NCBI RefSeq assembly: GCF_022478115.1
Contig: NZ_JAKGSC010000003.1
Span: 62,001-126,000, forward strand
Source of the DNA: Tenacibaculum aquimarinum
GTDB taxonomy: Bacteria > Bacteroidota > Bacteroidia > Flavobacteriales > Flavobacteriaceae
Direction: 5' to 3'
DNA length: 64,000 bases
Part shown: piece by piece, positions 54,187 through 63,988 of the stretch
How positions within the stretch are numbered: position 1 is the first letter of the stretch
Layout: each line of letters opens with the position of its first letter
Position numbers and translations under genes: made by a program
The notes under the pieces: generated by a model
What the model saw: the letters and a program-made list of their open reading frames with translations, nothing else
Database searches by the model: none
What the model was told of the DNA's origin: nothing

Positions 54187-54919
54187 AGACGGACAAGTAT
54201 CTGCAAAGATTACTAAAGAAGGAGATATTCATATTAAAATTCGTGGTAATAGTTATGAAGATTTATTTAGAGCTGGTGCTATTAAAGAAGCTTGGGATGC
54301 AGAGAATTCTGAAAACAAAACTACTATCGCTAAACTGACTATATTTTGTTTAATAGGTCAACGTTCAGACAGGCGCTTTAATAAAGGAGAATCTTTTGAT
54401 TTAAAAATCATCAGTAAGTTTATTAATTCTATGCAATTTGATAAAGTTTTTATTTTACATCCACATAGCCCAATTTCTTTAGCGTTAATAAATAATTCAG
54501 AGAAAATCTCTCATTTTGAATATGTTGAAAAAGTATATAACACAATAGGCAATCCAGTACTAGTTAGTCCTGATGCTGGGGCTTATAAAACAACGCACGA
54601 AATTGCAGAAAAACTGAATGCAGATTTGGTTCCTTCTAACAAGGTTAGAGTAGAAGGAGCGCCTGTAATTAGTATTCAAGGCGATGTAAAAGATAAGGAT
54701 TGTTTAATTGTGGACGATTTAGCTGATGGTGGTAGAACATTTAAGTTTTTAGCCAAAACTTTAAAAGAGCAAGGCGCATCAAAAGTATTTTTATATGTAA
54801 CTCACGGGCAATTCAATTATGGTTTTGATGAGTTGAAAGAAACAATTGATCATGTTTATTGTACAAATAGCTATAAAACAATTGATGATGATTTTGTTAC
54901 ACAATATAAAGTTATATAA
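54161..54919 (+). CDS. Short PRPP synthetase (ribose-phosphate pyrophosphokinase-like)
   Basis: A 252-residue protein of the Prs family, shorter than housekeeping enzymes (about 310). The PRPP loop CLIVDDLADGGRTF (181-194) and the region VSPDAGAYK match; the ATP-binding flexible loop and the RQDR motif of canonical Prs appear as GQRSDRRFNKGESF (66-79). Co-location after NAMPT suggests it makes PRPP for NMN synthesis. Short Prs plus NadV pairs also occur in large phages, so phage ancestry is possible. A strong terminator begins at the base after its stop. Confidence 0.88.
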   Translation: MKYEIKKFKDGQVSAKITKEGDIHIKIRGNSYEDLFRAGAIKEAWDAENSENKTTIAKLTIFCLIGQRSDRRFNKGESFDLKIISKFINSMQFDKVFILHPHSPISLALINNSEKISHFEYVEKVYNTIGNPVLVSPDAGAYKTTHEIAEKLNADLVPSNKVRVEGAPVISIQGDVKDKDCLIVDDLADGGRTFKFLAKTLKEQGASKVFLYVTHGQFNYGFDELKETIDHVYCTNSYKTIDDDFVTQYKVI

Positions 54920-54949
54920 AAAATCCCAAACTGAAAAGTTTGGGATTTT
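54920..54949 (+). terminator. Intrinsic terminator of the NAD salvage cassette
   Basis: A 13-bp stem (AAAATCCCAAACT with AGTTTGGGATTTT) around GAAA, immediately after the stop. It can also serve the convergent E1 dehydrogenase gene. Confidence 0.9.
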
Positions 54950-54967
54950 AAGAATGTGATTGTATTT

Positions 54968-57421
54968 TTAGTAAAGCGCTTTGTATTTCTGTGGATTTAC
55001 TTCATGCATCATTTCGTATATTTTTTCAAAAATATCTTCTGCAGAAGGTTTTGAGAAATAATCTCCATCTGTACCATATGCAGGTCTATGTGCTTTGGCT
55101 GTTAAGGTTTGTGGTTTACTATCTAAATATTGATATCCATTTTGGTTTTCAATAATTTCTTGCATTAAATATGCAGAAGCTCCGCCAGGAACGTCTTCAT
55201 CAATAACTAGTAATCTATTTGTTTTAGCGATAGATTTTACGGTATCATGATTAATATCAAAAGGTAATAAACTTTGCGCATCAATAATTTCAATTTCAAT
55301 ACCAACTTGTGATAAATCTTTAGCTGTTTCTTGAACAATTCTTAATGTAGAACCGTAAGAAACTACAGTCATGTCACTTCCTTCTTTTAATTTTTCTATT
55401 ACACCAATAGGAGTCTTGTATTTACCAATGTTAGTTGGCATTTTTTCTTTTAAACGATATCCATTTAAGCATTCTATTACTAAAGCAGGATCATCTCCTT
55501 CTAATAATGTATTGTAGAAACCAGCAGCTTGCGTCATATTTCTTGGAACTAATACATGAATTCCGCGAAGGTTGTTAATTATTCCGCCCATTGGAGAGCC
55601 AGAATGCCAAATACCTTCTAATCTATGTCCACGAGTTCTAATAATTAGCGGCGCTTTTTGTTTTCCGAAAGTTCGGTAGCGAAGCGTTGCTAAATCATCA
55701 CTCATAATTTGAAGTGCGTATAATAAATAATCCAAATATTGAATTTCTGCAATTGGGCGTAAACCACGCATTGCCATTCCAATACCTTGACCTAAAATGG
55801 TTGCTTCTCTAATTCCAGTGTCTGAAACTCGAAGTTCTCCAAATTTTTCTTGCAACCCTTCTAAGCCTTGATTTACATCTCCAATATAACCTGCATCTTC
55901 TCCAAAAATTAATACTTCTGGGTGTTTAGATAAAATTTCGTTGAAGTTGTCTCTCATAATCACACGAGCATCAACCAAATTATCTTCTGCAGCGTAAGTT
56001 GGTTTAACTGGAGCAATATCTGTGGTTTTGTATGCTGTTTCGCTTACTAAATGTGATGAGTATTTAACTTCGGCATTTTTAGTTGCGTTTTTAATAAAGT
56101 TTTGTAGTTCAGTTTTTTCTGCAAAATTTTCATCTCTTAGGTATCGTAAAACCTTACGACATGCTATTAAAATATCTTTTCTAACAGGTTCTATTATTGC
56201 CTCTAAGTCGCTTTTGTATTTAGTGATAAAAGCGCCACTGTTGCTTTTCTTAGCAATTCTTTCAAATAAATTTGCTGCAGAAATTAATTCTACTTTAATT
56301 TCATTTAAATAAGAATTCCAAGCGTTTCTTTTTGCTGCAGAAACTTCTTTCTTGGCATTTTTCTCTATATTTATTAATTCTTCTTCAGAATCTACAAATT
56401 TTAAACTTCCTCCTTTTCCATCACCAAGCTCGAAATCTAAAATCCAATTTCGCATTTGTGTAATACAATCAAAATCTTTTTCCCACTTTAAACGTTCTGG
56501 GGTTTTGTATCTTTCATGTGAACCAGAAGTAGAGTGGCCTTGAGGTTGTGTTAATTCTTTAACATGAATTAAAACAGGTATATGATGTGTTCTTGCAATT
56601 TCTGATGCTCTATTGTATGTATCAACAAGTTGTACATAATCCCATCCATTAACTACAAAAATTTCGTAACCATTTGTATCTTTTTCTTTTTGAAAACCTT
56701 TTAAGATTTCTGAAATACTTTCTTTTGTTGTTTGGTGTTTTGCGTGTACTGAAATTCCGTATTCATCATCCCAAACATTCATTACCATTGGTACTTGTAG
56801 AACTCCAGCGGCGTTTATTGTTTCAAAAAATAAGCCTTCAGAAGTACTAGCATTTCCAATTGTTCCCCAAGCAACTTCATTTCCTTTGTCAGAAAAGTTG
56901 GTGAAATTTTCTAACCCTTTTACATTTCTGTATATTTTAGAAGCTTGTGCTAATCCTAATAAACGAGGCATTTGACCCGCTGTCGGAGAAATGTCTGCTG
57001 AAGAATTTTTTTGTTGTGTTAAGTTTTTCCAATCGCCATTTTCATCTAAAGAATGTGTAGCAAAATGACCGCCCATTTGTCTACCTGCAGACATTGGTTC
57101 TATCTTAATATCGGCATGCGCATATAAACCAGCGAAAAATTGTTGTGGATTTAACTCGCCAATTGCCATCATAAAAGTTTGATCTCTATAATAACCAGAC
57201 CTAAAATCTCCATTTTTAAAAGATTTTGCCATTGCTAATTGTGGTACTTCTTTACCGTCTCCAAAAATACCAAACTTAGCTTTACCAGTTAAAACTTCTC
57301 TACGACCTAATAAACTACATTCTCTACTAAGTCTTGCAGTTTTATAATCTTGTAAAACTTCATTTTTGAAATCATTAAAAGAAATTTGTTCAGCGGTAAG
57401 TTTTGCTTGTTTGGTAGCCAT
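54968..57421 (-). CDS. 2-oxoacid dehydrogenase E1, fused alpha and beta subunits
   Basis: An 817-residue thiamine-diphosphate enzyme decarboxylating a 2-oxoacid in a dehydrogenase complex. The alpha part (about 1-440) has GGHFATHSL and the cofactor motif GNASTSEGLFFE followed by DDEYGISV. The beta part (about 475-817) has FGEDAGYIGDVNQGLEGLQ, EIQYLDYLLYA, and HSGSPMGGI. Fusion of both subunits is typical in Flavobacteriia, where it is assigned to branched-chain oxoacid oxidation; pyruvate cannot be ruled out. No E2 or E3 gene is adjacent. A -7 element and a striking palindrome lie upstream. Confidence 0.93.
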   Translation of the reverse strand: MATKQAKLTAEQISFNDFKNEVLQDYKTARLSRECSLLGRREVLTGKAKFGIFGDGKEVPQLAMAKSFKNGDFRSGYYRDQTFMMAIGELNPQQFFAGLYAHADIKIEPMSAGRQMGGHFATHSLDENGDWKNLTQQKNSSADISPTAGQMPRLLGLAQASKIYRNVKGLENFTNFSDKGNEVAWGTIGNASTSEGLFFETINAAGVLQVPMVMNVWDDEYGISVHAKHQTTKESISEILKGFQKEKDTNGYEIFVVNGWDYVQLVDTYNRASEIARTHHIPVLIHVKELTQPQGHSTSGSHERYKTPERLKWEKDFDCITQMRNWILDFELGDGKGGSLKFVDSEEELINIEKNAKKEVSAAKRNAWNSYLNEIKVELISAANLFERIAKKSNSGAFITKYKSDLEAIIEPVRKDILIACRKVLRYLRDENFAEKTELQNFIKNATKNAEVKYSSHLVSETAYKTTDIAPVKPTYAAEDNLVDARVIMRDNFNEILSKHPEVLIFGEDAGYIGDVNQGLEGLQEKFGELRVSDTGIREATILGQGIGMAMRGLRPIAEIQYLDYLLYALQIMSDDLATLRYRTFGKQKAPLIIRTRGHRLEGIWHSGSPMGGIINNLRGIHVLVPRNMTQAAGFYNTLLEGDDPALVIECLNGYRLKEKMPTNIGKYKTPIGVIEKLKEGSDMTVVSYGSTLRIVQETAKDLSQVGIEIEIIDAQSLLPFDINHDTVKSIAKTNRLLVIDEDVPGGASAYLMQEIIENQNGYQYLDSKPQTLTAKAHRPAYGTDGDYFSKPSAEDIFEKIYEMMHEVNPQKYKALY

Positions 57422-57447
57422 AGATATCTATATTTTTTGCTTCATTG

Positions 57448-57455
57448 CAAAAGTA
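57448..57455 (-). promoter_or_regulatory. Putative -7 element of the E1 dehydrogenase gene
   Basis: TACTTTTG on the minus strand matches TAnnTTTG, 26 bases before the ATG. No clear -33 TTG is present. Confidence 0.5.
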
Positions 57456-57490
57456 CGTTTTTTAGGTGAATTTTAAAAATATAAAAGCTT

Positions 57491-57509
57491 TATTACGAAT
57501 ATCGTAATA
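57491..57509. promoter_or_regulatory. Palindromic operator upstream of the E1 dehydrogenase gene
   Basis: Perfect 8-base arms TATTACGA and TCGTAATA around ATA. A further half-site TTACGAT lies at 57513-57519. The palindrome is centred about 50 bases upstream of the -7 element, a usual place for an activator or distal repressor site. The regulator is unknown. Confidence 0.6.
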
Positions 57510-57542
57510 TTTTTACGATTTAAGAGTGTTTTGTTATTGAGT

Positions 57543-60350
57543 TTATAGCAATCCTCTTCTAATATAGTTGTAAATTCTGTCAAAACTTGTGGTGATTACA
57601 AAACGTATTTTGCTACTATAATTATCATTAAACTGAAATCCTTCGTTAGTGTAAACTGGTAGGTAAAATTCAAAAATATTTGGAATAAAATTAAGTCTTA
57701 CTCCGTTTTCATAGAAAAAACGTGGATTTTGATTTTTGTTTTTTAACATTGCAGCATCATTATACACTTCTATCCAGTTCCAAATACCAATACTAGAATT
57801 AATAGAAGTTGCTAGTTGATTAGCAAAAACATCTTGATTAAAGTTAGATTTAAAACCACCATCTGCAACAACAAATTGCTGACTAAATAAACCAGAACTT
57901 TCTGATCTTCCAAATAAGTTTTGTTCAAATAGATAATCTGATCCACGGTTTAACCCAAAGCTAAAGTAATCTCCTTTGGATTTATTGTTAAGAAAAACTC
58001 CTCCAAAAAAGCGCAACTCAAAATTTTGGTTTCTATTAAATTCTTTTCTGTAACGGATGTCTGTTGAAAACTTAGTAAAGTTATTTCCAAATTCAGCATT
58101 TAAAGCATATTGAAATCTTTTTACCACATTGGGTTTGCTATTAACATATCTTACATTAAAAATTGTGTATTTGTCTCTTTCCGAGACTTGTAAGCTGTCA
58201 GGTACGTCTTTGTTAATGTAGACTAAACGAGTTAGTAGAAACTTAGTTCCAACATCTCGTAAACTATTTCTTTTAAATTGAATGTTTACAAATGGAGAAA
58301 ATTTGTTGTAGCCTAATTCTGGAGCATAATGAAAGTTGCTACCACTAACACCGTATTTAATTTTATAAATTTTATCACTTTTAAAAAAATGATTGTAACC
58401 TAGTGCATAGCCACCAGTTAAATTTTTACTTTTTGTACTGTAATTTGGAGTTAAGCTAAACTCGAAATTATGAGCTAAAACAGGCTTGTTGTTTAGGTTA
58501 ATACCTAAAATTAATCCATCATATAAATTATATCTAATGTTTGGACTATAAAAAAGTTGATTGTAATAAGGGTCTCCAACATCTTTATAAGGCCTAAATT
58601 GAAAAGGTTTGTTAAGTAAGCTATTATTTGTTTTTCTAAAGTTATCTAACGAATTGTATTCTGGATATAATTGCTCGTAATTTAATGCTAGTTTATCAAA
58701 TCCGTTTTTTGGAATTGTAATCGTTTTAGTAGAATCTACTCCAGTAATCCATTTTTTAAATTTTATTTCTTTGTCTTTTACGCCATATAAAGCAACCGGC
58801 GCAGTCATTTCTCTTTTATTTTTTATAGTAATTTTTAAAGAGTCTTCAGTTTGTACTACTTTCTTTATTTTGTAATCTATTTTTTTATCTGTTGAAATAT
58901 AATCTCCAAAAAACCAATCAAGATTTTTATCTGTTTTAGAGGTTAGTATTTTTTTAAACTGAAGACTGTTTGTAGGTTTTAATTGATTTTTCCCATAGAA
59001 TTCTTTGAATGAATTCTTTAAAATACTATCTCCAATATAATCTTGTAAGTATCTAAAGCCTAAGCCAGCTTTATATTTACTAACTACTTTTCTGTTGAAA
59101 TTAGATAATGAATCTGCTCTAACATTTAAAGCTTGGTCAAAGAATTTACGAGCACTAAATTGATACACAAATTGATATTTGTCATTCTGTTTTAATTTTG
59201 AAATGTTGTAGCTCTTTATTCCCCAATATTTAGAGTATTTACCTAAAATAGTAACTTCTGGATAGTATTTCTTCACATATTCTATCATTAAAAAAGTTTG
59301 AATACCGTCTTTTAACCAGTAATCTTTTCTTTTATTGAATAGTAAAACATCATCTAAATATTTAATTGTTAATGAGTTAAAAAAACGCATTTCCCATCTA
59401 AAATTTTCAGGAAATGGTTTTAGCCATTTAGGTAATCCGTAAATGTCATGTAAAGAGTTTTTTCCAACAGAATTTCTGTCAATAAATATTTCTTTGTTGG
59501 GGTATTTTCCTAGAAAGTCTTCAATAAAATTTAATTCTCTATCAACAATATCTGTGGCAACTCTTGGGTCTAGAAAATCTTCTAATAAATCGGTTTTTAC
59601 TAAAGTTTTTTTAGTTTTTAACGTTGTAAATTTATTAATACTGTCTATGCTTATAATTACATCTTTAGTGTTGTTTCCGATAAAATTAGTAGTTGTAGTT
59701 CGGTTTTTTTTAAGAGTGTTTTTTAAATTACTTTCTATAGAATAAACTCTCGGAGCAGTGATGCTAATATTGTAATTAGCAATATTCATATATAAGTCAT
59801 CCAAGTTTAAATTACTCATAGTTTGCCAACCATTTTCATAAACTACAGGGGTTAAATACCAATAGCGTAAATGAAAGCCAGTTTTAGTTTTTCCATATCT
59901 GGTAAATTTAGCATCAGGTATTTTAACAGTGTAATTTGCTGTAATTACAATACTATCATTCGGTTTTAAAGAGGTATTTAAGTCAATTTTAAGAATGTCT
60001 TGATGATTTATAACTTCATTATATTCTACTTTTTGGTAGTTTACTAAAAGATTATGAATAGTAGTAGAGCCTTTTTCTTTGTTCTTTGAAAAATAAAATG
60101 TGCTTTTATAGTCTTCTAAAAAGCGTTTTGCTAATGGAGTGTTGTTGTTTGCGAAGCTGTTAGCCCAATTGTGTAAGTATAAATTGTTAAGTATGGTGTT
60201 TGTTTTATTGTGAAATGTAATTTCTTGAACAATACTTAACTTGTCTGAATTGTCTAGTAAGTGAGCATCAATTTTTATCGCGTTTGTTTGCGATAACAGT
60301 ATTTTACAACTGAATAATAAAAGAATAAAGAGTGCTTTCTTAAAATTCAT
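57543..60350 (-). CDS. M1-like peptidase-fold protein without HExxH, with C-terminal outer-membrane barrel
   Basis: A 935-residue exported protein (signal peptide about 1-21). Residues 25-470 resemble an M1 aminopeptidase: an N-terminal beta domain with LNNLYLHNWANSFA, then a gluzincin-like region with DYWLKDGIQTF and late DWFFGDYI. The zinc motif HExxH expected near residue 330 reads SLTIKYLDDVLLF, with no His and no Glu, so catalysis is not expected. From about 600 the sequence is beta-strand rich with aromatic strand ends and finishes RIYNYIRRGLL, suggesting an outer-membrane barrel. The start at MNFKKALF is chosen because a terminator hairpin covers the region of the earlier ATG. Confidence 0.82.
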   Translation of the reverse strand: MNFKKALFILLLFSCKILLSQTNAIKIDAHLLDNSDKLSIVQEITFHNKTNTILNNLYLHNWANSFANNNTPLAKRFLEDYKSTFYFSKNKEKGSTTIHNLLVNYQKVEYNEVINHQDILKIDLNTSLKPNDSIVITANYTVKIPDAKFTRYGKTKTGFHLRYWYLTPVVYENGWQTMSNLNLDDLYMNIANYNISITAPRVYSIESNLKNTLKKNRTTTTNFIGNNTKDVIISIDSINKFTTLKTKKTLVKTDLLEDFLDPRVATDIVDRELNFIEDFLGKYPNKEIFIDRNSVGKNSLHDIYGLPKWLKPFPENFRWEMRFFNSLTIKYLDDVLLFNKRKDYWLKDGIQTFLMIEYVKKYYPEVTILGKYSKYWGIKSYNISKLKQNDKYQFVYQFSARKFFDQALNVRADSLSNFNRKVVSKYKAGLGFRYLQDYIGDSILKNSFKEFYGKNQLKPTNSLQFKKILTSKTDKNLDWFFGDYISTDKKIDYKIKKVVQTEDSLKITIKNKREMTAPVALYGVKDKEIKFKKWITGVDSTKTITIPKNGFDKLALNYEQLYPEYNSLDNFRKTNNSLLNKPFQFRPYKDVGDPYYNQLFYSPNIRYNLYDGLILGINLNNKPVLAHNFEFSLTPNYSTKSKNLTGGYALGYNHFFKSDKIYKIKYGVSGSNFHYAPELGYNKFSPFVNIQFKRNSLRDVGTKFLLTRLVYINKDVPDSLQVSERDKYTIFNVRYVNSKPNVVKRFQYALNAEFGNNFTKFSTDIRYRKEFNRNQNFELRFFGGVFLNNKSKGDYFSFGLNRGSDYLFEQNLFGRSESSGLFSQQFVVADGGFKSNFNQDVFANQLATSINSSIGIWNWIEVYNDAAMLKNKNQNPRFFYENGVRLNFIPNIFEFYLPVYTNEGFQFNDNYSSKIRFVITTSFDRIYNYIRRGLL

Positions 60351-60358
60351 ATGGAAAC

Positions 60359-60393
60359 AAAAAACTCGTTGCACAATGTACAACGAGTTTTTT
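60359..60393 (-). terminator. Intrinsic terminator of the LOG gene
   Basis: A 13-bp stem AAAAAACTCGTTG/CAACGAGTTTTTT with a 9-base loop, 17 bases after the LOG stop on the minus strand, ending in a T-run. Confidence 0.88.
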
Positions 60394-60409
60394 AGATAAT
60401 TTATTATTT

Positions 60410-61117
60410 TTAGAAATTTGGCTTTAACTGATATTTAGCGTAGAAATTATTTAAATGCTCTACAGCTTCATCTGCAGTATCTACAACTCTAAATAAGTTT
60501 AGGTCTTTCTCACTAATATTTCCTTCTTCTAAAAGTGTGTTTTTAATCCAGTCTAATAAACCACCCCAGAATTTTTTACCTACTAAAACAATTGGGAAAC
60601 GTCCAATTTTATTAGTTTGAATTAAGGTAATTGCTTCAAACAATTCATCCATTGTTCCAAAACCTCCAGGCATTACAATAAAACCTTGTGAGTACTTTAC
60701 AAACATTACTTTTCTTACGAAGAAGTAATCGAAGTCTAAACTTTTACCTTGGTCAATCCATGGATTATCATGTTGTTCAAAAGGCAATTCAATATTTAAA
60801 CCAACAGAAACACCTTTTCCTCTATGTGCACCTTTGTTACCAGCTTCCATAATTCCTGGTCCACCACCTGTAATAACTCCAAAACCATTCTGAGTTAATT
60901 TAAAAGCAACTTCTTCGGCTAATTTGTAATATGGGTGATCTGGTTTTGTACGTGCAGACCCAAAAATTGAAACACAAGGTCCAATTTTACTTAAGCGTTC
61001 GTATCCTTCAACAAACTCAGCCATAATTTTAAATATAGCCCAAGAATCGTTTGTTTTAATTTCGTTCCAAGTCTTTGTTTGTAATTTTTCTTTTATTTTT
61101 CTATCTTCTTGCGTCAT
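60410..61117 (-). CDS. LOG-family protein (TIGR00730)
   Basis: A 235-residue protein with the family motifs GGGPGIMEAGNKGA and PGGFGTMDELFEA, the phosphate-binding and catalytic parts of LOG phosphoribohydrolases. Such enzymes release ribose 5-phosphate from cytokinin monophosphates or from AMP and related nucleotides. It is cytosolic and possibly acts in nucleotide recycling. It lies 45 bases after uvrA on the same strand and ends at a clear terminator. Confidence 0.93.
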   Translation of the reverse strand: MTQEDRKIKEKLQTKTWNEIKTNDSWAIFKIMAEFVEGYERLSKIGPCVSIFGSARTKPDHPYYKLAEEVAFKLTQNGFGVITGGGPGIMEAGNKGAHRGKGVSVGLNIELPFEQHDNPWIDQGKSLDFDYFFVRKVMFVKYSQGFIVMPGGFGTMDELFEAITLIQTNKIGRFPIVLVGKKFWGGLLDWIKNTLLEEGNISEKDLNLFRVVDTADEAVEHLNNFYAKYQLKPNF

Positions 61118-61162
61118 AATTATCCTTTTTAATTTAATATTTCTTGCATAAAAGCAAGCCTG

Positions 61163-63988
61163 CTAAAGTAATTCTTTTTTCAAAAACTTGGCAGTATAAC
61201 TTGTTTTATGTTTTGCAACTTGTTCTGGTGTTCCAGAAGTTAATACTTTTCCACCATTTTTTCCGCCTTCCATTCCAATATCAATAATATAATCCGCTAG
61301 TTTTATAACGTCCATATTGTGTTCAATTATTAAAACAGTGTTTCCTTTGTTAGCTAATTTATTTAAAACTTCCATTAAAACTCTTATGTCTTCAAAATGA
61401 AGTCCAGTTGTAGGTTCGTCTAAAATGTAAAAAGTATTTCCAGTGTCTCTTTTAGACAATTCAGAAGCTAATTTTATACGTTGCGCTTCTCCTCCAGAAA
61501 GCGTAGTAGATTGTTGCCCAAGTGTTATATAGCCTAAACCAACATCTTTAATGGTTTTTAATTTTCTGTAAATCTTAGGAATGTGCTCAAAGAAATCTGT
61601 AGCATCTTCAATAGTCATATTTAAGATGTCTGAAATTGATTTCCCTTTATATCTAATTTCCAGTGTTTCTCTGTTAAAACGTTTTCCTTGACAGGTTTCA
61701 CATTCAACTTGAACATCAGGTAAAAAATTCATTTCAATAACTCGAACTCCGCCACCTTGGCAAGTTTCACAACGTCCGCCTTTTACATTAAAACTGAAAC
61801 GTCCTGGCTTATAACCACGAATTGCAGCTTCTGGCATTTTAGCAAATAAACTTCTGATTTCGCCAAAAGTTCCTGTGTAGGTTGCCGGATTAGAACGTGG
61901 TGTTCTTCCAATAGGAGATTGGTCAATGTCAATAACCTTATCAATATGTTCTAAACCTGTTATTTTTTTATACGGCATTGGTTTTTTAACACCTCTGTAA
62001 ATATGTGCGTTAAGAATTGGGTATAAAGTTTCGTTTATTAAAGTCGATTTTCCGCTTCCAGAAACTCCGGTAACGCAAATCATTTTTCCAAGCGGAAATT
62101 CTACGGAAACATTTTTTAAATTATTACCTGTTGCTCCAGAAAGTTTAATGGTTTTTCCGTTTCCTTTTCTTCTTTCCTTCGGAACTTCTATTTGTTTTCT
62201 TTTTGATAAATAATCTGCTGTTAAGGTTTTTTCTTTTTTGATTTCATTAAAAGTTCCTTGACTTACAATTTCGCCACCATGTCTTCCCGCTCCAGGACCA
62301 ATATCAAAGACAAAGTCGGCACTTTTAATCATGTCTTCATCGTGTTCTACAACTAAAACCGAATTACCAATATCGCGCAATTTTACTAAAGAATCAATCA
62401 GTTTTTGATTATCTCGTTGATGTAAACCAATACTTGGTTCATCTAAAATATATAAAACACCCACTAATTGAGAGCCAATTTGAGTTGCCAAACGAATTCG
62501 TTGCGCTTCTCCACCAGAAAGCGATTTTGATGTTCTGTCTAAGGTTAAATAATCCAAACCAACATCTACCAAAAACTGAATACGAGTTCTTATTTCTTTC
62601 AGGATTTCAGCAGCAATGGTTAATTGTTTTTCTGATAAGTTTTTTTCAATGTTTTTGAACCAGTTAGCAAGTTCTGTAACATCCATTTGTGCTAAATCGC
62701 TAATGTTCTTGTCGATAATTTTAAAATGAAGTGCTTCAATTTTAAGCCTTTTTCCCCCACAAGTAGAGCAAGAAACTTCATCCATAAATCCTTTTGCCCA
62801 ACGTTTAATTGTTGTGCTTTCGGCATTTTTATATTGATTTTCAATAAATGAAATAATTCCTTCAAAGTCAATTTCGTAATTTTTTGTTACGCCAGCAGCT
62901 TTTGCAGAAATTTTAAAGGTTTCTTTTCCTCCATTTAAAATAATTTCTTTTGCTTCCTTCGGAATTTTAGAAATAGGATCAGTTAATTTAAACTTATAAC
63001 GTTCTGCAATATTTTCAAGCTGTTTAAAAATCCAACTTCCTTTTTGTTCACCTAACGGAACAATTCCTCCGTTTTTAATAGAAATTGAAGTATCTGGAAT
63101 TACTTTTTGTTGATTAATTTCATTGGTAATACCTAAACCATTACAGCTTTGGCAAGCTCCTTTTGGAGAATTAAATGAAAACGTATTTGGTTCTGGATTT
63201 GGATAGGCAATTCCGCTTGTTGGACACATTAACTCACGACTAAAATAACGTGGTTTTTCAGCATCAACATCAATAACCATTAAAATATTATTACCAGAAT
63301 ATAACGCGGTTTTTATGGTTTCTTCTAATCTTTTTTCAGCAGATTCATTAACAACTAATCTATCTATAACTACTTCTATATCGTGTGTTTTATAACGATC
63401 TAGTTTCATTCCTTTTTCAATCTCCTTTATTTCTCCATCAACACGAACACGAACAAAACCTTGCTTGGAAATTTGCTCAAAAAGCTCACGATAATGTCCT
63501 TTCCTGGATTTTACTAAAGGTGCTAAGACGGCAATTCTTTTTCCGTCAAAATCTTTTAAAATTAAGTCTCTAATTTGTTCATCAGCATAACTCACCATTT
63601 TCTCGCCAGTATTATACGAGTAAGCGTCGGCGGCTCTTGCAAATAATAAACGAAGGAAATCGTAAATCTCTGTAATTGTACCAACGGTAGAGCGCGGACT
63701 CTTGTTTGTAGTTTTTTGTTCTATGGAAATAACAGGAGAAAGTCCATCTATTTTATCAACATCGGGTCTTTCTAATCCGCCTAAAAACTGACGTGCATAT
63801 GCAGAAAATGTTTCAATATAACGTCTTTGTCCTTCAGCATAAATAGTATCAAAAGCTAATGAAGATTTTCCGCTTCCACTTAAACCAGTAATAACTACAA
63901 GCTTTTCACGAGGAATTTTTACATCAATATTTTTTAGATTATGAGCTCTTGCTCCATAAACTTCTATAAATTCTTGCTCTTTAGCCAT
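61163..63988 (-). CDS. uvrA: Excinuclease ABC subunit A
   Basis: A complete 941-residue UvrA, the damage-recognition ATPase of nucleotide excision repair, acting with UvrB. Walker A of the first ATPase is GLSGSGKSS (35-43), of the second [10 protein letters not shown]; signatures LSGGEAQRI occur twice. The third zinc module has an intact CETCQGGG...CETCQGK. In the first zinc module the expected second Cys is S258 (CPTSG), leaving C255, C279 and C282, a change I believe is common in Bacteroidota. LOG follows 45 bases downstream. Confidence 0.98.
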   Translation of the reverse strand: MAKEQEFIEVYGARAHNLKNIDVKIPREKLVVITGLSGSGKSSLAFDTIYAEGQRRYIETFSAYARQFLGGLERPDVDKIDGLSPVISIEQKTTNKSPRSTVGTITEIYDFLRLLFARAADAYSYNTGEKMVSYADEQIRDLILKDFDGKRIAVLAPLVKSRKGHYRELFEQISKQGFVRVRVDGEIKEIEKGMKLDRYKTHDIEVVIDRLVVNESAEKRLEETIKTALYSGNNILMVIDVDAEKPRYFSRELMCPTSGIAYPNPEPNTFSFNSPKGACQSCNGLGITNEINQQKVIPDTSISIKNGGIVPLGEQKGSWIFKQLENIAERYKFKLTDPISKIPKEAKEIILNGGKETFKISAKAAGVTKNYEIDFEGIISFIENQYKNAESTTIKRWAKGFMDEVSCSTCGGKRLKIEALHFKIIDKNISDLAQMDVTELANWFKNIEKNLSEKQLTIAAEILKEIRTRIQFLVDVGLDYLTLDRTSKSLSGGEAQRIRLATQIGSQLVGVLYILDEPSIGLHQRDNQKLIDSLVKLRDIGNSVLVVEHDEDMIKSADFVFDIGPGAGRHGGEIVSQGTFNEIKKEKTLTADYLSKRKQIEVPKERRKGNGKTIKLSGATGNNLKNVSVEFPLGKMICVTGVSGSGKSTLINETLYPILNAHIYRGVKKPMPYKKITGLEHIDKVIDIDQSPIGRTPRSNPATYTGTFGEIRSLFAKMPEAAIRGYKPGRFSFNVKGGRCETCQGGGVRVIEMNFLPDVQVECETCQGKRFNRETLEIRYKGKSISDILNMTIEDATDFFEHIPKIYRKLKTIKDVGLGYITLGQQSTTLSGGEAQRIKLASELSKRDTGNTFYILDEPTTGLHFEDIRVLMEVLNKLANKGNTVLIIEHNMDVIKLADYIIDIGMEGGKNGGKVLTSGTPEQVAKHKTSYTAKFLKKELL

